The position numbers and the translations under genes were made by a program. A DNA stretch of 5,090 bases from Gallionellaceae bacterium (GTDB taxonomy: Bacteria; Pseudomonadota; Gammaproteobacteria; Burkholderiales; Gallionellaceae): contig CANFCA010000114.1 in assembly GCA_947445045.1 (NCBI GenBank), positions 1-5,090 of the forward strand, written 5' to 3'. Positions 1-4,688 of this stretch are shown here, piece by piece (position 1 is the first letter of the stretch; every line of letters starts with the position of its first letter). Below the pieces are notes generated by a model that was not told the DNA's origin, made no database searches, and saw nothing but the letters and a program-made list of their open reading frames with translations.

Positions 1-1
1 A

Positions 2-112
2 TCGGTGTTTGTGCCGTTCGCAGTTTTGTATATGAATCAACCGTTGAAGATGGATTATCTGTATGCCGCGTTGTGCATGATGGGTGCGGTGTATTTTATT
101 TTTAGAGCGTAA
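2..112 (+). CDS. DMT family / DUF486-type small membrane protein, 3' end only
   Basis: Only the last 36 codons are present; the gene enters from the left edge and ends at TAA 110-112. The visible tail reads SVFVPFAVLYMNQPLK, then MDYLYAALCMMGAVYF, then IFRA. This alternates a hydrophobic stretch, a short polar turn (NQPLKMDY) and a final hydrophobic helix, and it matches my memory of the C-terminus of DUF486 proteins, which are about 110-120 residue, four-helix inner-membrane proteins annotated as DMT (drug/metabolite transporter) family. No substrate is known and none can be inferred here. The gene lies 3 bases before the mpl start on the same strand, so the two are probably co-transcribed and may be translationally coupled. 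The family call rests on a short tail and is fairly but not fully secure. Confidence 0.75.
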   Translation, partial: SVFVPFAVLYMNQPLKMDYLYAALCMMGAVYFIFRA

Positions 113-115
113 TCA

Positions 116-1456
116 ATGAACCAAGCAAAGCACATACACATCATCGGAATTTGTGGCACTTTTATGGGCGGCATTGCCGCGCTTGCCAAGCAAGCTGGCT
201 ATCGCGTCACGGGTTGCGATGCGAACGTCTATCCGCCTATGAGTACACAGCTCGAAGCACAGGGAATCGAGCTGATTGAGGGCTTTGGCGTGGAGCAGCT
301 TTCACTCATGCCAGATATGTTTGTAATCGGCAATGTGGTCACACGCGGCAATCCGTTGATGGAAGAAATCCTCAATCGCAACTTGCCCTACATCTCCGGT
401 CCGCAATGGCTGGCAGATACAATACTGCGCGATAAGTGGGTGTTGGGTGTTGCAGGCACGCACGGCAAAACCACCACCAGCGCGATGTTGGCGTGGGTTT
501 TGGAATACGCAAAACTGAATCCCTGCTTTTTAATTGGCGGCGTGCCTGAAAATTTCGGTATCTCAGCGCGACTCACGGACTCACCTTTTTTCATCATCGA
601 AGCAGACGAATACGACACGGCTTTTTTTGATAAACGTTCAAAATTTGTTCACTACCATCCGCGTACTGCCATCCTCAATAATTTGGAGTTCGATCACGCA
701 GATATTTTTGCGGATCTCGCCGCGATTGAAACGCAGTTTCACCACTTGGTGCGTACTGTGCCTGGCAATGGTTTAGTTGTAAGCAATGGTCGCGAAGCCT
801 CGTTGGACAAGGTGTTGCAACGTGGTTGCTGGACACCCATTGAACGCTTTGGTACAGACGCAGGTTGGCAGATTGATGCCGATAATCGTGTAAGCCTAAA
901 TGGCGTTGAACAAGGTACGCTGCATTGGGAATTACTCGGTGAACACAATCGCCAAAATGCCCTTGCCGCGTTAGCTGCGGCGCGTCATGTTGGCGTACCG
1001 ATTGCGCAAGGTTTAGCCGCGTTTGCCGAATTCAAAAATGTAAAACGTCGCATGGAAGTGCGCGGCGTGGTAAACGACATCACCGTGTATGACGACTTCG
1101 CTCATCACCCGACTGCAGTGAAAACTACGGTTGCAGGCTTGCGTCACAAAGTTGGCAAGGCACGTATTTTGGCGGTATTAGAGCCTCGTTCCAATACAAT
1201 GAAATTAGGCGTAATGAAAGATGCATTACCAGACAGCTTGAAAGATGCTGACTTAGTATTTTGTTACGCGGGCAACCTCGGCTGGGATGCACGCGGCGCA
1301 CTCGCTCCGCTGGGTGACAAAGCAATAGTGAAAGATGATCTGAATGAACTGATTGAAACCATCGCCGCCGCTGTAAAATCAGGCGATCAAATACTGGTGA
1401 TGAGCAATGGTGGTTTTGGTGGAATACACGAGAAACTGTTAAAAAAACTCGCCTAG
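116..1456 (+). CDS. mpl: UDP-N-acetylmuramate:L-Ala-gamma-D-Glu-meso-DAP ligase (Mpl)
   Basis: Cytoplasmic Mur-ligase-family enzyme of peptidoglycan recycling. It uses ATP to join the recovered tripeptide L-Ala-gamma-D-Glu-meso-DAP to UDP-MurNAc, returning it to wall synthesis. At 446 residues it has the usual length (E. coli Mpl is about 457). Domains in order: N-terminal UDP-binding Rossmann domain with GICGTFMGG (11-19); central ATPase domain with P-loop GTHGKTTT (114-121), EADEYDTAFFD (162-172), NNLEFDHADIF (188-198) and GEHNRQNALAA (275-285); C-terminal domain with KRRMEVRG (310-317), YDDFAHHPTAVK (325-336) and EPRSNTMK (356-363). The IHIIGICGTFMGG start, the RSNTMK motif and the tail SNGGFGGIHEKLL (430-442) separate Mpl from MurC. 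The ATG at 116 is 3 bases after the upstream stop; the ribosome-binding site is weak (AGAG at 104-107), consistent with coupling. Nothing is truncated. The 3' end meets the convergent toxin gene with only 2 bases between. Confidence 0.96.
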   Translation: MNQAKHIHIIGICGTFMGGIAALAKQAGYRVTGCDANVYPPMSTQLEAQGIELIEGFGVEQLSLMPDMFVIGNVVTRGNPLMEEILNRNLPYISGPQWLADTILRDKWVLGVAGTHGKTTTSAMLAWVLEYAKLNPCFLIGGVPENFGISARLTDSPFFIIEADEYDTAFFDKRSKFVHYHPRTAILNNLEFDHADIFADLAAIETQFHHLVRTVPGNGLVVSNGREASLDKVLQRGCWTPIERFGTDAGWQIDADNRVSLNGVEQGTLHWELLGEHNRQNALAALAAARHVGVPIAQGLAAFAEFKNVKRRMEVRGVVNDITVYDDFAHHPTAVKTTVAGLRHKVGKARILAVLEPRSNTMKLGVMKDALPDSLKDADLVFCYAGNLGWDARGALAPLGDKAIVKDDLNELIETIAAAVKSGDQILVMSNGGFGGIHEKLLKKLA

Positions 1457-1458
1457 AT

Positions 1459-1752
1459 TTAAGACAACCGCAGTCGCAATTCCTCATACACATCGTCTCG
1501 TGATGCAACTGACAATATAGTCAGCAATTTTTTCGCGTCGTTAACGTGATAAATGAGACGAAACTGCGGTGTGGTGATTTTTATCTTGTAGCAATCAGGT
1601 AATTCGCGCAGCGCATCTTTCACTACACGCGGATGTTTTAGACGCTCTTTGGCAAGTTTTTCTTTGAAGCGTCGCTTGATACTTCCATCCAGCTTTGCCC
1701 ATTCCTTTTCGGCATCGGGATGGATGGCTAATTCATAAATCACTTTACTCAT
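1459..1752 (-). CDS. RelE/StbE-like type II toxin (mRNA interferase)
   Basis: Predicted 97-residue basic toxin of the RelE/ParE superfamily. RelE members cleave mRNA in the ribosomal A site and are neutralised by the partner antitoxin. The most diagnostic segment is LPDCYKIK (51-58), shared with E. coli RelE and StbE-type toxins, followed by FRLIYHV (64-70) and SVASRDDVY (81-89). Compared from memory with E. coli RelE K52, K54, R61, R81 and Y87, the likely equivalents K56, K58, R65, R85 and Y89 are all present, so the toxin appears catalytically intact; the loop between the last arginine and tyrosine is two residues shorter. I chose the ATG at 1752 because a GAGG Shine-Dalgarno (1759-1762) sits 6 bases upstream; the TTG at 1764, 12 bases further out, overlaps that site. 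The antitoxin lies upstream across a 104-base gap. Family is confident; ribosome-dependent activity is inferred. Confidence 0.9.
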   Translation of the reverse strand: MSKVIYELAIHPDAEKEWAKLDGSIKRRFKEKLAKERLKHPRVVKDALRELPDCYKIKITTPQFRLIYHVNDAKKLLTILSVASRDDVYEELRLRLS

Positions 1753-1856
1753 AAGAAACCTCAACGAATATAAACAACATAATCGAATGTTAGCACTTAC
1801 TCACAAAAGATTCAACGCTTGCTGGCTATTTGAAAAAATAGCTATGGGTAATAAAG
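1753..1856 (-). other. 104-base gap between antitoxin and toxin genes
   Basis: This AT-rich stretch separates the antitoxin stop (TAG 1857-1859) from the toxin ATG. It holds no open frame of note. It contains a short hairpin at 1825-1842, the toxin ribosome-binding site at 1759-1763, and a weak possible toxin promoter on the - strand: TTGTGA (1801-1806), 16 bases, then GATTAT (1779-1784), each hexamer 4 of 6 to consensus. The promoter match could easily be chance in such AT-rich sequence. In most type II TA pairs the genes overlap or sit within a few bases, so the gap itself is the notable point. Confidence 0.6.
1825..1842 (-). other. Intercistronic hairpin in the TA locus
   Basis: A perfect 7-base inverted repeat: GCTATTT (1825-1831) and AAATAGC (1836-1842) around a 4-base loop. 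In the - strand transcript this gives 5'-GCUAUUU-UUUC-AAAUAGC just after the antitoxin stop. It is A-U rich and so only modestly stable. No U-run follows it in the transcript direction, so it is not a standard rho-independent terminator. It could act as an RNA processing site or a partial block that lowers toxin expression relative to antitoxin, but that is inference. Confidence 0.5.
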
Positions 1857-2114
1857 CTAGAGTTCGTCTAACTTAATTTTACGAGCCTTATTCAAAGTGG
1901 AAAGCCGCGTCTTAGCTCGATTTTCAGCAATGCGATCAGCAATAGAATCCAACATAGCTTCCATCATTTTTGGCGAAATGATGTAGCCCGCAGGCTTGTT
2001 GTGATTGAGGATTGCGACAGCCTTATCTTCATCCTCTGCGCGTTTGAGGATGCGTGTGGGCGATTCGCGCAGCTCGGTCACTCCGATGGTGATTCCAGCA
2101 TGAATAGCATTCAT
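1857..2114 (-). CDS. Phd/YefM-family (StbD-like) antitoxin
   Basis: Predicted 85-residue antitoxin of the Phd/YefM or StbD kind, which binds and blocks the RelE/StbE-like toxin encoded next and usually represses its own promoter. The N-terminal part carries the family pattern: GVTELRESPTRILKRAE (11-27), then AVAILNHNKPAGYIISP (32-48), the ILNHNKPAGY segment being especially typical. The C-terminal part (about 50-85) is charged and probably helical (DRIAENRAK, KARKIKLDEL), as expected for the toxin-wrapping tail. The start at ATG 2114 is chosen because AAGGAC (2121-2126) lies 6 bases upstream. An earlier in-frame ATG at 2138 would add eight residues but lies inside or at the start of the predicted promoter. 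The gene follows ntrC on the same strand after 73 bases and has its own promoter and operator candidates. Family is confident; the pairing rests on adjacency and known partner families. Confidence 0.9.
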   Translation of the reverse strand: MNAIHAGITIGVTELRESPTRILKRAEDEDKAVAILNHNKPAGYIISPKMMEAMLDSIADRIAENRAKTRLSTLNKARKIKLDEL

Positions 2115-2120
2115 AATTCC

Positions 2121-2126
2121 GTCCTT
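2121..2126 (-). promoter_or_regulatory. Ribosome-binding site fixing the antitoxin start
   Basis: AAGGAC on the - strand, six bases before the ATG at 2114. It is a strong anti-SD match at ideal spacing, and it decides this start over the in-frame ATG at 2138, which has no comparable site. Confidence 0.75.
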
Positions 2127-2136
2127 AATAGTGTAC

Positions 2137-2171
2137 ATTATAAGTATGAAGACTTATGGCAAGTGAGTCAA
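2137..2171 (-). promoter_or_regulatory. Probable sigma70 promoter of the toxin-antitoxin operon
   Basis: On the - strand, TTGACT (2166-2171, 5 of 6 to the -35 consensus) is followed after 17 bases by CATACT (2143-2148, 4 of 6 to the -10). A perfect TATAAT lies directly downstream (2137-2142) but has no good -35 at normal spacing (the nearest, TTGCCA at 2157-2162, is 14 bases away). Either -10 would place the transcript start near 2130-2136, giving a leader of about 16-22 bases that contains the AAGGAC ribosome-binding site. This argues that the TA pair does not depend only on read-through from ntrC. Confidence 0.6.
2140..2157. promoter_or_regulatory. Inverted repeat, candidate antitoxin operator
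   Basis: A perfect 6-base inverted repeat ATAAGT (2140-2145), 6-base spacer, ACTTAT (2152-2157). It overlaps both candidate -10 elements and lies downstream of the -35. A palindrome at the core promoter just upstream of a Phd/YefM-type antitoxin is where the antitoxin or TA complex would be expected to bind for autorepression. The repeat is short and AT-rich, so chance cannot be excluded. Confidence 0.5.
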
Positions 2172-2187
2172 CTGCACGCGCTGCGGC

Positions 2188-3588
2188 TTATTCACCTTGC
2201 TGATCCAAACCCAATTCCTGAATTTTGCGTGTTAGCGTATTGCGCCCAATCCCTAGCAATGTAGCCGCTTCGATGCGTCGTCCATTGGTATGTTGCAAGG
2301 CTTGCAAAATCAGCGTGCGTTCAAATTGATTGGTCAGTGTGTCCATAATGCGCTCATCGCCGCGCTGCAAAGCAATCGCCGCTTGCTGTGCTAATGCTGC
2401 GCTCCAATCGCCATAACTCGCTGCGCTAGTAGATGCCTCATCGCGCCACTCTGGTGGCAAGTCGGCCACTTCGATGATTTGTGAAGGGGTCATCACAGTC
2501 AGCCAATGGCACAGATTTTCCAATTGCCGCACATTGCCCGGAAAGCTTTGTGCGGACAGATGCTGCAACGTCGCTTCGCTAAATTGCTTTTGTTCAACCG
2601 ATAACTCACGCGCACTTTTTTGCAGGAAGTATTTCGCTAACAGCGGGATATCTTCGCGACGCTCACGCAAGGGTGGCAGACGCAATCGAATCACGTTCAA
2701 ACGATGAAACAAATCTTCGCGAAACAATCCCTGTTTGACACGCTCGTCAAGATTTTGATGGGTAGCTGTAATGATGCGCACATTGGCTTTGATCGGCTGA
2801 TGGCCACCGACTCGATAGTAATTACCGTCCGACAGTACGCGTAGCAAACGCGTTTGTAAATCAGCCGGCATGTCGCCGATTTCATCCAAAAATAATGTGC
2901 CGCCTTCGGCTTGTTCAAATCGTCCGCGTCGTGTCGTGGCAGCGCCTGTGAACGCCCCGCGTTCATGGCCAAACAATTCTGACTCTAATAAATCTTTGGG
3001 AATAGCCGCAGTGTTGATGGCGATGAAAGGCTTGTCGGAACGGGGACTATGACGATGCAATGCTTGGGCAACCAACTCTTTCCCTGTGCCCGATTCGCCA
3101 TTGATAAGCACCGTTGCATGGGATTGTGACAAGCGACCAATCGCACGAAAAACTTCCTGCATGGCAGGCGCTTGACCCAAAATATCGGCATCGACCGCGA
3201 CCTCTTGCGCATCTCCCGATTTGCGCCGACTTTGCTCTAAGGCCCGTCGAATAAGCTCTACAGCATGGTTGATATCAAACGGCTTGGGCAAATATTCAAA
3301 CGCGCCACCTTGAAATGCCGACACCGCACTTTCCAAGTCGGAGTAGGCAGTCATAATGATGACAGGAATGTGCGGATGGCGCTGATGCAGCACCTGCAAA
3401 AAATCCAAGCCCGAACTACCTGGCATACGAATATCACTGACCACCACTTGCGGTAAATCATTGCTTAACGTGCGCAAGGCATCATCTGCAGTGGAAAAGC
3501 TTTTGAATTCGATTTCCTCACGAGCGAGTGATTTTTCTAGCACCCAGCGTATCGACTTATCGTCGTCTATTATCCAAACAGGTTTCAT
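2188..3588 (-). CDS. ntrC: Nitrogen regulation response regulator NtrC (NR(I), GlnG)
   Basis: Sigma54-dependent activator of nitrogen-assimilation genes, 466 residues, a typical length. Phosphorylated by NtrB, it forms an AAA+ oligomer at enhancers and drives open-complex formation by sigma54-RNA polymerase. Domains in order: receiver (1-120) with acidic pocket DDD (8-10), phospho-acceptor D52 in SDIRMPG, T80 and K102; AAA+ domain (about 135-380) with Walker A GESGTGKE (164-171), sigma54-contacting loop GAFTGA (211-216), Walker B TLFLDE (231-236) and FREDLFHRLNV (289-299); linker; C-terminal Fis-type helix-turn-helix (about 420-462) with GRRIEAATLLGIGRNTLTRK (436-455). All key residues are intact. 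A TAAGGTG ribosome-binding site (3594-3600) precedes the ATG. It follows ntrB by 18 bases, so the two form an operon. The soluble, PAS-only partner kinase favours NtrC over the related NtrX. Confidence 0.97.
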   Translation of the reverse strand: MKPVWIIDDDKSIRWVLEKSLAREEIEFKSFSTADDALRTLSNDLPQVVVSDIRMPGSSGLDFLQVLHQRHPHIPVIIMTAYSDLESAVSAFQGGAFEYLPKPFDINHAVELIRRALEQSRRKSGDAQEVAVDADILGQAPAMQEVFRAIGRLSQSHATVLINGESGTGKELVAQALHRHSPRSDKPFIAINTAAIPKDLLESELFGHERGAFTGAATTRRGRFEQAEGGTLFLDEIGDMPADLQTRLLRVLSDGNYYRVGGHQPIKANVRIITATHQNLDERVKQGLFREDLFHRLNVIRLRLPPLRERREDIPLLAKYFLQKSARELSVEQKQFSEATLQHLSAQSFPGNVRQLENLCHWLTVMTPSQIIEVADLPPEWRDEASTSAASYGDWSAALAQQAAIALQRGDERIMDTLTNQFERTLILQALQHTNGRRIEAATLLGIGRNTLTRKIQELGLDQQGE

Positions 3589-3593
3589 AACAT

Positions 3594-3600
3594 CACCTTA
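3594..3600 (-). promoter_or_regulatory. Ribosome-binding site of ntrC
   Basis: TAAGGTG on the - strand lies in the 18-base ntrB-ntrC gap, at good distance from the ATG at 3588. It contrasts with the lack of any such site before ntrB. Confidence 0.7.
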
Positions 3601-3606
3601 GTAAAT

Positions 3607-4647
3607 TCAGGGTAGAGGTAAAATAATCGTGAAGCAGGTTCGTCCTGGCTCGCTATCAAAGGCAATCGTCCCATGATGTTGGTTAACAAAATCTTGCGCC
3701 AGCGTCAGCCCCAAGCCATGCCCATCGGCACGCCCCGACACTAGCGGGTAAAAAATTTTATCTTGCAGCTCAACCGGAATGCCGGCACCGTCATCAATGA
3801 TTTGCACCATGACCGCAAGACGGTGGCGGCGCTTATTCAGCGTCACTTGGCGTGCAATGCGCGTGCGCAAGATTATTGAACCTTTCCCCTGCATCGCCTG
3901 CGTGGCATTGCGCACAATATTGAGCATCACTTGTATCAACTGTTCTTTGTCACCAATCAGCGCAGGCAAACTAGTATCGTAATCTCGCTGAATTTGCAAA
4001 CCGTCCGAAAGCTCTGCCAACACCACACTGCGCACACGCTCCAATACCTCATGGATATTAAGCGCGCTGTAGTGTGACGCATTTTGTGGCGTGAGCAGAT
4101 TCTCCATTAAGGTGCGCAGCCTGTCCGCCTCTTGAATGATGACTTGCGTGTATTCAAACAGGGCTGGTTTTTCTAACTCCTGCTCAAGCAACTGCGCCGC
4201 CCCGCGTATACCACCGAGCGGATTTTTTATTTCATGCGCGAGATTACGCAGCAACAAACGATTGGCTTGCGTCTGATCTAACATTTGTTCTTCACGCGCC
4301 AATTTCAACGGACGATCTATTGGATGGAATTCCAACAACAAATAATTTTTTGAGATATACAAAGGTGTTGCGGCACAACGTAGATGTAGCTTTCCATGTG
4401 CATGCGTACCCAATATTAAATCATGTTCAATGTAACTGGCGTGGTTGTGTACTGCTTGTTGCATGGCATTTGCCAATTGTTCGGTGTTGGTAAACACCTG
4501 CTGCAGCGGATGACCCAGCAAATTTTTACTACTCAGGTCAAACAGGTTTTCCGCAGCGGGATTGAGATAAGCGATACGCGACTCTTCATCCAACACAATC
4601 ACAGCGGTGGAAAGATATTCGAGCGTTAGAAAAGGAAAATTAGGCAT
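3607..4647 (-). CDS. ntrB: Nitrogen regulation sensor kinase NtrB (NR(II), GlnL)
   Basis: Cytoplasmic histidine kinase/phosphatase, 346 residues, that adjusts NtrC phosphorylation. In the family, PII protein (GlnB) switches it to phosphatase activity under nitrogen excess; no PII gene lies in this window. No transmembrane segment is visible. Domains in order: N-terminal PAS (about 5-110) with the typical YLNPAAENLF (27-36); H-box NLAHEIKNPLGGIRGAAQLL (135-154) with phosphorylated H138; HATPase_c domain with N-box MLNIVRNATQAM (241-252), G1 DDGAGIP (285-291), F-box FYPLVSGRADG (299-309) and G2 GHGLGLTLA (309-317). The FYPLVSGR segment is characteristic of NtrB. All catalytic motifs are intact. 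The ATG at 4647 is the only reasonable start because an in-frame TAA lies just upstream (4654-4656); it has no clear Shine-Dalgarno. A sigma54-like promoter lies in the preceding gap. Confidence 0.97.
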   Translation of the reverse strand: MPNFPFLTLEYLSTAVIVLDEESRIAYLNPAAENLFDLSSKNLLGHPLQQVFTNTEQLANAMQQAVHNHASYIEHDLILGTHAHGKLHLRCAATPLYISKNYLLLEFHPIDRPLKLAREEQMLDQTQANRLLLRNLAHEIKNPLGGIRGAAQLLEQELEKPALFEYTQVIIQEADRLRTLMENLLTPQNASHYSALNIHEVLERVRSVVLAELSDGLQIQRDYDTSLPALIGDKEQLIQVMLNIVRNATQAMQGKGSIILRTRIARQVTLNKRRHRLAVMVQIIDDGAGIPVELQDKIFYPLVSGRADGHGLGLTLAQDFVNQHHGTIAFDSEPGRTCFTIILPLP

Positions 4648-4659
4648 ACGCTTTTAGAA

Positions 4660-4676
4660 AGCAGGGAACATGCCAG
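4660..4676 (-). promoter_or_regulatory. Candidate sigma54 (-24/-12) promoter of ntrBC
   Basis: On the - strand the sequence CTGGCATGTTCCCTGCT resembles the sigma54 consensus YTGGCACGRNNNTTGCW, matching 11 of the 14 specified positions. The invariant GG (4673-4674) and GC (4661-4662) are exactly 10 bases apart, as required. It lies in the 41-base gap between the DUF4124 gene and ntrB, on the correct strand. Counting from the GC, transcription would start near 4649, two bases before the ntrB ATG. Autoregulation of ntrBC by NtrC and sigma54 would fit the biology. I saw no clear NtrC enhancer site (TGCACC-type palindrome) nearby, and a weaker GG-N10-GC match occurs by chance inside mpl, so the call remains tentative. 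Confidence 0.5.
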
Positions 4677-4688
4677 TAGCAACAAAAT

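Noticed and set aside
990..1005. Sigma54-like match TTGGCGTACCGATTGC on the + strand with GG-N10-GC spacing
   Set aside because: It lies inside mpl coding sequence, lacks the conserved ACG after TGGC, and has no gene start downstream. It shows that chance matches occur and tempers the ntrB promoter call.
1125..1508. 127-codon open frame on the - strand across the 3' end of mpl and into the toxin gene
   Set aside because: It lies opposite the well-conserved C-terminal domain of Mpl, has no recognisable motif, and its composition (many Cys, His, Ser, Arg) is that of a shadow frame.
1753..1764. TTG start at 1764 for the toxin
   Set aside because: The TTG is part of the GAGG ribosome-binding region that serves the ATG at 1752, and the extra residues MRFL are not part of the family's start.
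1825..1842. Rho-independent terminator after the antitoxin gene
   Set aside because: The hairpin is A-U rich and is not followed by a U-run in the - strand transcript; a terminator here would also cut off the toxin gene.
2115..2138. ATG start at 2138 for the antitoxin
   Set aside because: It falls within or at the start point of the predicted promoter, whereas AAGGAC lies six bases before the ATG at 2114.
2697..2972. 91-codon open frame on the - strand inside ntrC
   Set aside because: It overlaps the AAA+ core of NtrC in another frame, and its sequence is an out-of-frame reading of conserved ntrC codons.
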